From Gluconobacter cerinus (GTDB lineage: Bacteria; Pseudomonadota; Alphaproteobacteria; Acetobacterales; Acetobacteraceae): a stretch of 64,000 bases of DNA. The first letter of the stretch is position 1. Each line of letters opens with the position of its first letter. Location: assembly GCF_002723935.1 (NCBI RefSeq), contig NZ_BEWM01000001.1, positions 496,001 to 560,000 on the forward strand. Direction: 5' to 3'. Made by a program: the position numbers and the translations under genes. A model generated the notes under the pieces. The model searched no databases and was not told the origin of the DNA. It saw only the letters and a program-made list of their open reading frames with translations. This document shows, in pieces, positions 1 to 8,346 of the stretch.

Positions 1-80
1 AATGATGCCCCCGCACCTTCTGCAGCCACGGCATGACGCGATATCACGTCTGACGCAATGCTTGATGGGTAAACCATATT

Positions 81-1100
81 GTGAAACACGGTCTTGTGCT
101 TGAAGACAACCCGCCTCACTTCGATGGAACACGTTATTTCAACCCACCTTCGTGGCGCCCGGATAACGCTGTTTCAGGACGAACCCCTGCCCAGCGCTTC
201 CGCAATATCCTGAAGTGGCAGCTCAGCCTGCGTCCCCGCTGGCCTGATGCCCTGCCCCCTCAGAAACCCCACACCCTGACTGCTCCCGCGCCCGGTGAAT
301 GTCTCGCAACGTTCATCGGCCATGCCACCGTTCTGCTCCAGTTCGGCCGACAGGGACGTGAACCATTACGCATCATCACGGACCCGGTGTTTTCAGAACG
401 CTGCTCCCCGTTCCGGAGTTTCGGCCCCAGACGCGTCCGGCCACCTGGCATCTGTTTTGAAGACCTGCCGCCAATCGATCTCATTCTGGTTTCACATTGC
501 CATTACGACCACATGGACCTCCCGACCCTGCGCATTCTGGCGCGCAAAGGTGATCCGCTGTGCATTACATTGCCGGGGAACCGTAGCCACCTGGAAAAAG
601 CTGGACTGCCCCGCATTGTCGAACTCGACTGGTGGAACAGCACGCAGGCGGAAGGCGCGCGCATTTCTGCAACGCCCGCCCTGCATGGAAGTGCCCGTAC
701 TCCGTTCGATCAGAACAAGGCCCTCTGGGGCGGCTTCGTGATCGAAACTCAGGACAAAACCGTGTTCTTCGCCGGAGACACAGCCTGGGGCCGTCACTTT
801 GATGCGATCCATAATCGCTGGAACACGATTGACCTCGCAATCCTGCCAATCGGTGCCTACGAGCCACGCAATTTCATGCGTCGTGTGCACATGAATCCAG
901 AAGAGGCGGTCATGGCCTTTGACACCCTCAAGCCCACCCAGGCGATGGCCATTCACTTCGGGACATTCCAGTTGACTGATGAAGCTATTCTGGAGCCTGC
1001 GGCACGCCTCAATCTGGCCTTTCAGGACCGTGCCCGTCCCTTTAAAGCTCTGGAAAACGGGGAAACCCTGGCTCTTTCGCCCCCTCCCGCAAGCCGCTAA
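81..1100 (+). CDS. MBL-fold metal-dependent hydrolase, NAPE-PLD/UlaG-like
   Basis: A 339-residue cytoplasmic protein with no signal peptide. The metallo-beta-lactamase metal site is visible as HCHYDH at residues 139-144 (the HxHxDH motif), followed by FAGDTAW near residue 230 and a late IHFGTF motif carrying another metal-ligand His. The GHATVLLQ block near residue 80 and the segment TDPVFSERCSPF are typical of the branch that contains NAPE-hydrolysing phospholipase D and UlaG-type lactonases. The substrate cannot be read from sequence; a phosphodiester or lactone is inferred. The start is GTG at 81 with only a weak ribosome-binding site. It precedes the ankyrin gene by about 35 bases on the same strand, so co-transcription is possible. 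Confidence 0.88.
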   Translation: MKHGLVLEDNPPHFDGTRYFNPPSWRPDNAVSGRTPAQRFRNILKWQLSLRPRWPDALPPQKPHTLTAPAPGECLATFIGHATVLLQFGRQGREPLRIITDPVFSERCSPFRSFGPRRVRPPGICFEDLPPIDLILVSHCHYDHMDLPTLRILARKGDPLCITLPGNRSHLEKAGLPRIVELDWWNSTQAEGARISATPALHGSARTPFDQNKALWGGFVIETQDKTVFFAGDTAWGRHFDAIHNRWNTIDLAILPIGAYEPRNFMRRVHMNPEEAVMAFDTLKPTQAMAIHFGTFQLTDEAILEPAARLNLAFQDRARPFKALENGETLALSPPPASR

Positions 1101-1135
1101 CCTAACGGCACTATGTCCCCCTTGTGGAAACCGTC

Positions 1136-1639
1136 ATGAACGCACAGACCGTCAATTTCACGCCTGAACAGATCACTGCCCTGTTCATTGACGCCGCCCG
1201 TGAGGGTGACACGGACCTCCTGACCCAGTTTCTGGATGCAGGAATGGTCATCGATACACCTGACAGTCGCGGCTACACGGCCCTCATTGTCTCGACCTAC
1301 AACGGACATCTGGACGCCGCGCGGCTACTCCTCGCACGCGGGGCCAATACGGAATCCGTTGATCTCAAGGGAGCCACAGCGCTGTCTGGCGTCGCCTTCA
1401 AAGGCATGACGGACATTGCACAGGTCCTGATCGACAATGGCGCTCAGGTGGATCACGCAAATTTCTCGGGCCGGACGCCTCTGATGTTCGCCATCATGTT
1501 TGGCCGTACGGACATGGCACGGCTTCTTCTGTCTGCAGGCGCCAATCCGGATCATCGGGACGGCGACGGCGTTTCTGCCCGTGACCTCGCAGAGCGACAG
1601 GGTGTGACCGGCTTTTTCGATCAGGAAACAGGCGCATGA
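1136..1639 (+). CDS. Ankyrin-repeat protein
   Basis: A 167-residue protein made almost entirely of ankyrin repeats. The recurring pattern (G-TAL or G-TPL, then a helix pair, then GA-) appears about four times, for example DSRGYTALIVSTYNGHL, LKGATALSGVAFKGM and FSGRTPLMFAIMFGR. There is no signal peptide or membrane segment, so a cytoplasmic protein-protein interaction module is inferred; the partner is unknown. ATG 1136 is preferred over GTG 1124, four codons upstream, because a GGAA motif lies a suitable distance before it. The stop overlaps the hisC start as ATGA, indicating translational coupling, although no functional link to histidine synthesis is evident. Confidence 0.88.
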   Translation: MNAQTVNFTPEQITALFIDAAREGDTDLLTQFLDAGMVIDTPDSRGYTALIVSTYNGHLDAARLLLARGANTESVDLKGATALSGVAFKGMTDIAQVLIDNGAQVDHANFSGRTPLMFAIMFGRTDMARLLLSAGANPDHRDGDGVSARDLAERQGVTGFFDQETGA

Positions 1640-2706
1640 GCCGCTTCTGGAACAAACGCGTCCACGCTCTAGACCCTTACGTCCCCGGCGAACAACCTAA
1701 ACTAACCAACCTGCTGAAGCTCAATACGAACGAGTCTCCGTATGGTCCGAGCCCGCGGGTGCTGGAGGCTATTCGAGAGACTGCAACGGACGACCTTCGC
1801 CTTTACCCGGACCCGACTGCAACGGTCCTGTGTGAAACCATCGCAAAGCGCTTCGGTGTCACAACAGACCGGGTTTTCGTTGGAAATGGCTCCGATGAAG
1901 TCTTGGCTCACGCCTTCCGTGCCCTCTTTCACGATGACGCACCGCTCTACTTCTCGGACGTCACTTACGGCTTCTATCCGGTCTATTGCAGCCTGTTTGA
2001 ACAGCCCTTCAAGCAGTTCCCGCTCAACGACGACTACGAGATCGACATCAACGCTTATGATGGCCCCTGCGGTGGCGTTGTCGTCGCGAACCCCAACGCG
2101 AATACGGGTCTAGCCCTCTCGCTTGAACAGATCGAGACGCTCGCTCTTCGTCATCCGGACCGGACGGTCATCATCGACGAAGCATACGTGGATTTCGGTG
2201 CCGACTCGGCCATCGAACTGACGAAGCGTCATGACAACCTTCTGGTCGTCCAGACACTGTCAAAATCCTATGCTCTGGCAGGGCTGCGCGTCGGTTTCGC
2301 AATCGGCTCGCCGGAGCTGATTGAAGGACTGATCCGCGTCAAGGACAGCTTCAACTCCTATCCGCTTTCACGCCCGGCGCAGGCGGGGGCTATCGCTGCT
2401 ATCAAAGACACGGACTGGCTGGAAGAGATTACAGCCCGGGTGATCGCCAGCCGGAAAACACTTGTCCCTGAACTGGAAAATCTCGGCTTCCAAGTCCTTC
2501 CATCCTGTGCCAACTTCATTCTCATGCGCCACCCGGCGCATCCGGCCGGATCGGTTGCGAGCGCCCTGCGCGAGCGTTCGATCCTGGTGCGGCATCTTTC
2601 AACCCCGCGTATCCAGAACTGGCTACGCGTCACGATCGGAACTGACGAGGCCTGCACACGCCTGATTGACGCCCTGCGGGCCATCATTCTCACAAACCGA
2701 TCCTGA
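1636..2706 (+). CDS. hisC: Histidinol-phosphate aminotransferase
   Basis: A 356-residue PLP-dependent class I/II aminotransferase, normal length for HisC. It converts imidazole-acetol phosphate and glutamate to L-histidinol phosphate and 2-oxoglutarate in histidine synthesis; some homologues also serve in Tyr/Phe synthesis. The N-terminal LNTNESPYGPSP block is the family hallmark. The PLP lysine is K210 in the segment TLSKSYALAGLRVGF. DEAYVDF and the C-terminal LRVTIGT arginine motif are also present. The start overlaps the ankyrin gene by four bases (ATGA). No other his gene is in the window, so the pathway is dispersed. A related aromatic aminotransferase role cannot be excluded. Confidence 0.93.
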   Translation: MSRFWNKRVHALDPYVPGEQPKLTNLLKLNTNESPYGPSPRVLEAIRETATDDLRLYPDPTATVLCETIAKRFGVTTDRVFVGNGSDEVLAHAFRALFHDDAPLYFSDVTYGFYPVYCSLFEQPFKQFPLNDDYEIDINAYDGPCGGVVVANPNANTGLALSLEQIETLALRHPDRTVIIDEAYVDFGADSAIELTKRHDNLLVVQTLSKSYALAGLRVGFAIGSPELIEGLIRVKDSFNSYPLSRPAQAGAIAAIKDTDWLEEITARVIASRKTLVPELENLGFQVLPSCANFILMRHPAHPAGSVASALRERSILVRHLSTPRIQNWLRVTIGTDEACTRLIDALRAIILTNRS

Positions 2707-2709
2707 ACC

Positions 2710-2815
2710 ACAGTTGGGCGGACTAATCCGCCCTCACGATCATGACCTTTCAGAGGCTGCCCGGTGTGCATTCGCGCACCGTTCCGCATTCAGTGATGAT
2801 GCGGAGGCCTCTGGC
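2710..2815 (+). ncRNA. Candidate structured RNA: hairpin plus three-way junction
   Basis: The hisC-downstream gap contains nested perfect or near-perfect pairings. A first hairpin is GGGCGG/CCGCCC (2716-2721 with 2728-2733). A closing stem CAGAGGC/GCCTCTG (2751-2757 with 2807-2813) encloses two hairpins: CGGTGTGC/GCGCACCG (2762-2769 with 2774-2781, one G-U pair) and CCGCAT/ATGCGG (2784-2789 with 2799-2804). Junction linkers are only 2-4 bases. It lies 25 bases upstream of the next start codon. I do not recognise it as a known riboswitch class. It could be a 5' leader, a processed 3' hisC RNA, or a chance fold. No covariation data were available. Confidence 0.4.
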
Positions 2816-2839
2816 GTTTCGTGCTGAAAGACCAAGACC

Positions 2840-3124
2840 ATGCGCGCATTCCACGGACAGATGTCCGACAATCAGCCTATCCGCCGTAACCAGGCAGAGA
2901 AGGAAAAGCAGCTTCGGGACCTCAAGGAAACACTTGCTTCCATGAAGTCTCACACATCCCCTGCTCTGAAAGAGAGCGTCCAGCGCCGTATCAAGGAACT
3001 GGAAACCGAACTCCGTGCCGCAGCCCGTGACAAGGCTACCCGCGCCGCCAACCCGAGCGCCCAACCGCAGGACCAGCAGCGTCAGCGCCGCGCGCCGCGC
3101 CGGAACACCATTCGCTCCATGTGA
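2840..3124 (+). CDS. Small basic coiled-coil protein, unknown function
   Basis: A 94-residue soluble protein, not recognised. The middle (about residues 18-65) is a charged heptad-rich helix, with segments such as EKEKQLRDLKETLASM and RIKELETELRAAARD suggesting a coiled coil. The C-terminal 25 residues are Gln/Arg-rich and strongly basic, ending RRAPRRNTIRSM, which suggests RNA, DNA or anionic-surface contact (inference). ATG 2840 is taken as the start; ATG 2861 is a plausible alternative. It stands alone between the putative structured RNA and a convergent glycosyltransferase. Codon use resembles the neighbours, so it is probably a real gene. Confidence 0.65.
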   Translation: MRAFHGQMSDNQPIRRNQAEKEKQLRDLKETLASMKSHTSPALKESVQRRIKELETELRAAARDKATRAANPSAQPQDQQRQRRAPRRNTIRSM

Positions 3125-3130
3125 AATTGC

Positions 3131-3162
3131 GAACCGGGCAGCCTTACAGGCCAGCCCGGTTC
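3131..3162. terminator. Inverted repeat at a convergent gene junction
   Basis: GAACCGGGC (3131-3139) and GCCCGGTTC (3154-3162) form a perfect 9-bp stem with a 14-base loop. It sits between the stop of the coiled-coil gene and the last codons of the convergent glycosyltransferase, a usual place for a shared terminator. Neither strand has a clear U-tract, so intrinsic termination is uncertain. Confidence 0.45.
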
Positions 3163-3935
3163 CATGCCTCTCCCATGCACTGCAGACGAACGGGATGCAT
3201 GCCGTCCGTTTCCGTCAGAACATAAAATGCTGAGTACTTTCCGGTAGGTTTGCCGGGCCGATTTTTCAGCCAGCTGAAAACACTTCGATCTGCCGTCATC
3301 CCGCCCTGATCCTGCGGAAGAGGCTGATTCCAGAGATCCAGAACCTCCGGAACTCTCGTCCGATCAATCATCAGACAATTCGGGTCTACAAACCCTCCAA
3401 AGGACTCGCGGAAGAGCCCTCCGCCCGGGCCCACAGATTCCCACTGATCTTCACAAACCGGCCTTAACGTTTTGGGATGTACAAACCATCGACCTGACCA
3501 GGCCCAGTCCTTTCCATCAATCGCTTCAAGAAGCGATGACAGATGATCTGGCGCCCACCAGTTGTCATCATCCAAATAAGCCACCCGACGCGCATTGGAG
3601 AGCTGGCTCAAGACACTCCGCAGCACGCCTCCATCACGTGCGCGGCCAAACCCTCCATGCCGCACAGACGTGGAATATCCGGGCCATAGCACGTCCACTG
3701 ACCAGCCCTCCGGACGCGCCTGACAGGCACTCTCCAGCATCTCCTGCGCTCCATCTGGTGGCGTAGTATCCGCACCGATCATGACCTGCACGCGCAGGTC
3801 ACCACTCTGGGCGAAGATCGACCGCAAAGCGTGAAATAATGAGGGCCTCAGCAGGCTGGGCATGACAACAGCGACATCAAACGGCTGCTGATCCGGCTGA
3901 CCATCGTCAGCGAAAATATGAAGTCCAGGACGCAT
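3144..3935 (-). CDS. GT-A type glycosyltransferase (family 2-like)
   Basis: A 263-residue protein resembling family 2 glycosyltransferases. The first strand VAVVMPSLLRPSLFHALRSI is the usual nucleotide-sugar entry segment. VAYLDDDNWWAPDHL holds the DxD-type metal-binding motif expected for a GT-A fold. There are no transmembrane segments, so it probably acts at the cytoplasmic face or in the cytosol. Donor and acceptor cannot be predicted. It stands alone, with no polysaccharide or O-antigen cluster around it, and is divergent from the M29 aminopeptidase gene. A role in surface glycan or protein glycosylation is only a guess. Confidence 0.75.
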   Translation of the reverse strand: MRPGLHIFADDGQPDQQPFDVAVVMPSLLRPSLFHALRSIFAQSGDLRVQVMIGADTTPPDGAQEMLESACQARPEGWSVDVLWPGYSTSVRHGGFGRARDGGVLRSVLSQLSNARRVAYLDDDNWWAPDHLSSLLEAIDGKDWAWSGRWFVHPKTLRPVCEDQWESVGPGGGLFRESFGGFVDPNCLMIDRTRVPEVLDLWNQPLPQDQGGMTADRSVFSWLKNRPGKPTGKYSAFYVLTETDGMHPVRLQCMGEAWNRAGL

Positions 3936-4132
3936 CCTGCAAGACTACGGCGTGCCGCACTCTCCGTCCATGCTGGTCAACCCGGCACTTCATCTCGTCC
4001 CATCTCAAAAAGCCACACCAACCGCATTAAAGCGAAGGTCCAACCACCTCAGACGCCCCCAGGCATGCTCTTGCACTTCGGACGTGCAGCCCCCACGATG
4101 AAAAACAGAATTCCACTGCGAAAGAGCAAGAT

Positions 4133-5380
4133 GTGTCCGCTACTTCCCAATTTTCGCACGAGCAGCTTCTTGACCGCCTTGGCGAAGTCGCAGTTCGCGT
4201 CGGACTGAACATCAAGCCGGGGCAGCAGCTCCTCATTACAGCCCCGCTGGATGCCGTTCCGCTGGTCCGGCGCGTTACCGAACACGCCTACAAGGCTGGA
4301 GCATCACTCGTCACAACGCTGTACGCCGACGATGAGACGACACTCGCCCGTTACGTCCATGCCTCTGATGCCGCCTTCGATACAGCCCCGACCTGGCTGG
4401 CTGACGGCATTGCCCGCGCCTTCCGTGAGGGAGCGGCGCGCATGGCTATTACTGGCGCCAACCCAACCCTTCTTGCAGGCCAGGATCCAGAGCGGATTTC
4501 ACGCGCAAACCGCGCAAACTCAGCAGCCAACCGACCGGCGATGGAAATCATTACCCAGTTCGCAGTGAACTGGAACATCATCGCCTGCGCCACCCCGGCA
4601 TGGGCCGCACAGGTCTTCCCCGATCTGGCTCCAGAAGATGCACTGACAGCGCTGTGGAACGGCATCTTCAAAGCTTCGCGCGTGGATGTCCCAGATCCGG
4701 TAGCAGACTGGAAGGCCCACAACGCCCGCCTGCATGCCCGTGCAAAATTCATGAACGACACACGCTTTGACGCTCTGCACTTCACCGGTCCCGGTACTGA
4801 TCTTACGGTTGGCCTTGCAGATGGCCATGCCTGGGCTGGCGGATCGGAAGAGGCACTGAACGGCATTGTCTGCAATCCGAACATTCCAACCGAAGAAATT
4901 TTCACAACACCGCATCGCTCCCGTGTGAACGGCACCGTCTGCAGTACCAAGCCGTTATTCCATCAGGGTACCCTGATCGATGACATTTCCGTCCGTTTTG
5001 AAGATGGCCGCATTGTCGAAGCACATGCGAGCAAGGGTGAAAACGTTCTCCATCGTATTCTGGACACTGATGAAGGCGCACGCCGGATTGGCGAGGTGGC
5101 TCTTGTGCCCCACTCGTCGCCAATTTCCGCAAGCGAAATCCTCTATCGGAACACCTTGTTCGATGAAAACGCGTCCAGCCACATTGCGCTGGGCCAAGCC
5201 TACACCAAGTGCATGGTCGACATTGAAGGTCTGACGCCGGAACAGCTTCTGGAGCGTGGCGTTAATGACTCCCTGATCCATATCGACTGGATGATTGGCT
5301 CGGATAAAATCGATCTCGATGGGATCAAAAACGGCAGCCGCACGCCTCTGATGCGTTCCGGCGAATGGGTAAACGCATGA
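4133..5380 (+). CDS. Aminopeptidase, M29 family
   Basis: A 415-residue metallopeptidase of the M29 (thermophilic aminopeptidase/AmpS/PepS) family, which removes N-terminal residues from peptides using two metal ions. Visible candidate ligands follow the family order: Glu in NIPTEEIFTTPH, Glu in GEVALVP, His in SHIALGQAY, and His/Asp in SLIHIDWMIGS. Length matches the family. The start is GTG 4133 after GAGCAAG; the ATG two bases earlier is in another frame and leads to a short dead end. There is no signal peptide, so it is cytoplasmic. The stop overlaps the next gene as ATGA (5377-5380), so the secreted protein downstream is translationally coupled. Confidence 0.92.
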   Translation: MSATSQFSHEQLLDRLGEVAVRVGLNIKPGQQLLITAPLDAVPLVRRVTEHAYKAGASLVTTLYADDETTLARYVHASDAAFDTAPTWLADGIARAFREGAARMAITGANPTLLAGQDPERISRANRANSAANRPAMEIITQFAVNWNIIACATPAWAAQVFPDLAPEDALTALWNGIFKASRVDVPDPVADWKAHNARLHARAKFMNDTRFDALHFTGPGTDLTVGLADGHAWAGGSEEALNGIVCNPNIPTEEIFTTPHRSRVNGTVCSTKPLFHQGTLIDDISVRFEDGRIVEAHASKGENVLHRILDTDEGARRIGEVALVPHSSPISASEILYRNTLFDENASSHIALGQAYTKCMVDIEGLTPEQLLERGVNDSLIHIDWMIGSDKIDLDGIKNGSRTPLMRSGEWVNA

Positions 5381-5889
5381 CTTTAAACATCAAAACGCTC
5401 ACAGCGCTCGCTCTCTTCGCCAGCGCGGCTCTTCCTTGTTCTGCGTACGCACAGGGCTACCCAAGCCAGACCCAGGTTGATGGGCAGCAAGCCCAGCAGC
5501 CTGCGCAGGTTCCCCCGCAGTTCAAGGCCGACACAGAGCGCGCTATGCGCTACGCCCTGCCAGCAGACTTCATGCCACGTGCAACGAGCGCGATTGGTGA
5601 ACTCCAGGCGCGCAATATCCAGCCCCCCAACTCTCAGGGACTTGGCTTGCAGGCGATGATTAGCCAGGCAGGTCAGGTTCCCGGTTTTGCCGCTGTGCTC
5701 TCATCCCATGGCTTTACGCCGGAAAGCTTCATCACGGGCATGACGACCTTTGGCATGACGCTTGCCGTAAGCAACGGACAGGTTCCAGCAGGCATGCCGT
5801 CTCCCAACCCGAACAACGTTGCGCTGTTCAAAGCCCATCCGGATCAGGTCAACGCCCTGATGCAGGCCATGGGCAACCCTCCCCACTAA
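5377..5889 (+). CDS. Secreted protein of unknown function
   Basis: A 170-residue exported protein. A Sec signal peptide is clear: MTLNIK, a hydrophobic run, then CSAYA before QGYPSQTQ. The mature part begins with a Gln/Pro-rich stretch, followed by an alpha-helical domain rich in Met, Ala and Gln and without an evident catalytic motif. ATG 5377 is chosen over the in-frame ATG 5365 because it overlaps the aminopeptidase stop (ATGA) and gives a proper signal peptide. I do not recognise the family. The coupling suggests shared regulation, but a cytoplasmic peptidase and a periplasmic protein need not share a pathway. Confidence 0.8.
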   Translation: MTLNIKTLTALALFASAALPCSAYAQGYPSQTQVDGQQAQQPAQVPPQFKADTERAMRYALPADFMPRATSAIGELQARNIQPPNSQGLGLQAMISQAGQVPGFAAVLSSHGFTPESFITGMTTFGMTLAVSNGQVPAGMPSPNPNNVALFKAHPDQVNALMQAMGNPPH

Positions 5890-5897
5890 TTTTTACG

Positions 5898-5937
5898 GGC
5901 GTGCCCTGACTTTGTGCAGGGCGCGCCTTCTTTTCCC
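5898..5937 (+). terminator. Rho-independent terminator
   Basis: GGCGTGCCCTG (5898-5908) pairs with CAGGGCGCGCC (5917-5927), an 11-bp stem with one G-U pair and an 8-base loop, followed by TTCTTTT. It lies just after the secreted-protein stop and ends the aminopeptidase transcription unit. Confidence 0.85.
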
Positions 5938-5962
5938 AATCCCTCGCTGATAAAAAGCCGAC

Positions 5963-6379
5963 ATGTCTGTCGTGCTTGATCCTTCCTCACTCCCTGCCGT
6001 CAACATTCTGGGGCTTGCCCAGTCTGGAGCTATTCTCCGTGCTGAACGGGAAACACCGCCCGATGGTGTTCCTGCGTTCATCACAAGAGAAGGATGGGAC
6101 GAGCTTGTTGCCGCCCACGCCGCAGAACATGATACGCCGCACACCATCGTGCTTCCGGCTCTCGAAAAAGCCGTAACGCGACTCTTGGCCCATGCCGCTC
6201 AGGCGGCGTCTGAAGAAGGCGGGACTGCTCCCGTCGTCAGCCTTGAAAGCGATCTTTTCCCGAGCGACAGGACTTTGATTCTCGCCTTCGTCCGTGATGA
6301 AACGCACCCTGTTGCCTGCACACTTATCGGAACGGCACACCAACTCGCAGTCGTTCTACGCTCGGCAACGTCAGTATAA
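5963..6379 (+). CDS. Conserved-looking hypothetical protein
   Basis: A 138-residue soluble protein with no signal peptide or membrane segment. It is mildly acidic, with alternating hydrophobic and Ala-rich helices and a hydrophobic C-terminal strand (CTLIGTAHQLAVVL). I recognise no motif. It starts at ATG 5963, 25 bases after a strong terminator, so it has its own promoter or is transcribed poorly. Its last three codons overlap the 3' end of the convergent fliJ-like gene (6371-6379). The position beside fliJ-fliI leaves open a flagellar accessory role, but nothing in the protein shows this. Confidence 0.65.
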   Translation: MSVVLDPSSLPAVNILGLAQSGAILRAERETPPDGVPAFITREGWDELVAAHAAEHDTPHTIVLPALEKAVTRLLAHAAQAASEEGGTAPVVSLESDLFPSDRTLILAFVRDETHPVACTLIGTAHQLAVVLRSATSV

Positions 6380-6796
6380 GGCCCTCTGACGCAGCGCCAG
6401 TTCATCCAGAGCGGCTTGCTCCTTACGGAGAGCGAGATAATTCATCTCAAGCCGCTGCTTATCCTGCAGTTTCTCAACAGCTTTTAGAGCTGCCTGAGCC
6501 ATTAGTAGAGCCGAACGAAGACAATCCCGATCGAGTGCTGCCTCCCGGCAAAGCTCCTGCGCGTCAGCGATCGCACGCTGGCCAACGGGCAACCAACGGC
6601 TGAATGCTTCTACTGCATCGTCATCAGCCTGTGGATCTGACGCCAGCCCCTGCTCCTGAATCAGGAGCAGATGGGCCTTGCTCAACACTGCTTCAGCAGC
6701 AGTCTCGCGCGCTACTGCTTCGCCAAACGCTTTCTCAACCACCTCGAGTTCATGGCGCCGCAGGCGCTTGAGCGTATCCAAGGGCATCTGCTTCAT
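6371..6796 (-). CDS. fliJ: FliJ-like flagellar export chaperone
   Basis: A 141-residue, almost entirely alpha-helical protein with long charged helices, as expected for FliJ, the antiparallel coiled-coil stalk that sits in the FliI ATPase ring and promotes export of flagellar rod, hook and filament subunits. FliJ sequences diverge strongly, so the call rests on length, coiled-coil character (KLQDKQRLEMNYLALRKEQAALDELALRQ region) and its place directly after fliI. ATG 6796 is preferred over ATG 6811 because GGAG lies eight bases before it. It overlaps the end of the convergent hypothetical gene. Confidence 0.75.
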   Translation of the reverse strand: MKQMPLDTLKRLRRHELEVVEKAFGEAVARETAAEAVLSKAHLLLIQEQGLASDPQADDDAVEAFSRWLPVGQRAIADAQELCREAALDRDCLRSALLMAQAALKAVEKLQDKQRLEMNYLALRKEQAALDELALRQRALY

Positions 6797-6816
6797 TTTA
6801 CCTGCTCCCATTGTGT

Positions 6817-8196
6817 CTAGGCCTCGGCATTCACAATGCTGGAAAGCTGTTCAAACGCTTCCGCACAGTTAGACCGTTCGCTCTTGCCTTGAGAAAGAAA
6901 CTCTTCAAGCCTGGGCATAAGCCGCACAGCCTCATCGACGTCCGGCTCCGTTCCAGCCTTGTACGCCCCCAGACGAATCATATCGGCCATCCGTTCATAG
7001 GTTGCCATGGTCGCCCGCGCCTGCTTCGTGAGCCTGTTTTCCTCAGCTGAATTACATCCCGGTACGGCACGTGACAGAGACCGAAGAACGTCAATCGCGG
7101 GGTAACGCCCCTGCTCACCGATCCGCCGATCCAACACAATATGTCCGTCGAGAATTCCACGAACGGCGTCTGCAACCGGCTCGTTATGATCGTCACCTTC
7201 CACAAGCACAGTGAACAGGGCGGTAATCATGCCTTCTCCCGGATAACCAGGCCCGGCGCGTTCCAGCAATCGCGGCAGTTCAGCAAAAACAGATGGAGGA
7301 TAGCCACGCGTGGCAGGAGGTTCGCCAGCTGACAGACCGATCTCACGCAGGGCCATGCAATAACGGGTCACACTATCCATTAGCAAAAGTACGGATTTAC
7401 CCTGATCACGAAAGTGCTCTGCAATCGCCATACCCGCAACGGCAGCATCCCGACGCATCAACGGCGGGGCATCTGATGTGGCAATGACCACCACACTCCG
7501 CGCCAGCCCCTCAGCCCTCAGATCGTCTTCAATGAATTCACGAACTTCACGGCCGCGCTCACCGACCAGTGCAATGACCGCCACATCGCAGTTGGCACCG
7601 CGCGCCAGCATGGACAGCAGAGTGGATTTTCCGACCCCAGACCCGGCAAACAATCCCAGCCTCTGACCACGCCGACAGGTTGTAAACGCATCGAGCGCCC
7701 GCACTCCCAAATCTATGCGCTCTCCAAGCCGTGCCCGCGTTGCAGCGTTTGGAGGTGCGGCACTGACAGGCTGTTGCTGGAATGCCGGCGCTAATGGCCC
7801 CTTCCCGTCGATCGGCATCCCGAGGGGGTCCACAACTCTTCCAAGCCAGCTCTCATTCACACCCAGACCGGCAGACTGACACCCACTCAAAGAAATACGC
7901 GCCTCACACCCAGGCCCAATCCCTTCAAGGCTACCAAAAGCCATGACCCGGGCGTGTGCATTATGAAACCCTACAACCTCAGACTGTATCGACACTCCAG
8001 AACGTGCCTTCACGTTAATTCTGTCACCGATAGAAACGAGTCCCTCAAGGCCGTGAATGGTCATGCACAACCCCGTTACATCCCGAACAACTCCGGTTGC
8101 ACCGTCAACGTGCAGGGATGAGAGCTTTTCGAGAAGGCTCTTCAACCCGCCTTTTCCCTGGATTTTCTGAGGATTTCCGAGGTGTGATGTCATCAA
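6817..8196 (-). CDS. fliI: Flagellum-specific ATP synthase (type III export ATPase)
   Basis: A 459-residue F1-beta-like ATPase that energises the flagellar type III export gate at the cytoplasmic base of the basal body. Walker A is GLFAGSGVGKSTL near residue 180, Walker B is LLLMDSVTRY, and the FliI/YscN signature GEPPATRGYPPSVF is present. The N-terminal beta-barrel and nucleotide-binding domain are complete. The first residues fit FliH/membrane contact. Its stop lies 20 bases before the fliJ start, so the two are one unit. It is divergent from a CtrA-family regulator, and a near-consensus CtrA box lies in the shared upstream region. No other flagellar gene is in the window. Confidence 0.95.
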   Translation of the reverse strand: MMTSHLGNPQKIQGKGGLKSLLEKLSSLHVDGATGVVRDVTGLCMTIHGLEGLVSIGDRINVKARSGVSIQSEVVGFHNAHARVMAFGSLEGIGPGCEARISLSGCQSAGLGVNESWLGRVVDPLGMPIDGKGPLAPAFQQQPVSAAPPNAATRARLGERIDLGVRALDAFTTCRRGQRLGLFAGSGVGKSTLLSMLARGANCDVAVIALVGERGREVREFIEDDLRAEGLARSVVVIATSDAPPLMRRDAAVAGMAIAEHFRDQGKSVLLLMDSVTRYCMALREIGLSAGEPPATRGYPPSVFAELPRLLERAGPGYPGEGMITALFTVLVEGDDHNEPVADAVRGILDGHIVLDRRIGEQGRYPAIDVLRSLSRAVPGCNSAEENRLTKQARATMATYERMADMIRLGAYKAGTEPDVDEAVRLMPRLEEFLSQGKSERSNCAEAFEQLSSIVNAEA

Positions 8197-8217
8197 ACAA
8201 CCATAAGGAGCGCAACC

Positions 8218-8232
8218 TTAACAAACCCTGAA
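8218..8232. promoter_or_regulatory. Near-consensus CtrA box upstream of fliI and ctrA
   Basis: TTAA (8218-8221), seven bases, then TGAA (8229-8232): seven of eight positions of the CtrA consensus TTAA-N7-TTAA. It lies in the 150-bp divergent region, 22 bases before the fliI start and about 115 before the regulator start. The site type is established in Caulobacter; binding here is inferred. Confidence 0.45.
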
Positions 8233-8346
8233 CACGCACCCTTTAATGAAGCAATGATGAAAATTTTACGCTTTTTGATTTGTATCTATCGACAAACACA
8301 ACTCTGGGTAGTAACCATTGCTTCACCAATCCGGGAGTTGAGAAAC

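Noticed and set aside
1-80. First 80 bases ahead of the MBL-fold gene
   Set aside because: No gene end, promoter or repeat can be supported from so short a stretch.
2784-2830. Possible hammerhead ribozyme core (GTGATGA and GAAA nearby)
   Set aside because: The required CTGATGA is not present and the stems do not form a hammerhead arrangement.
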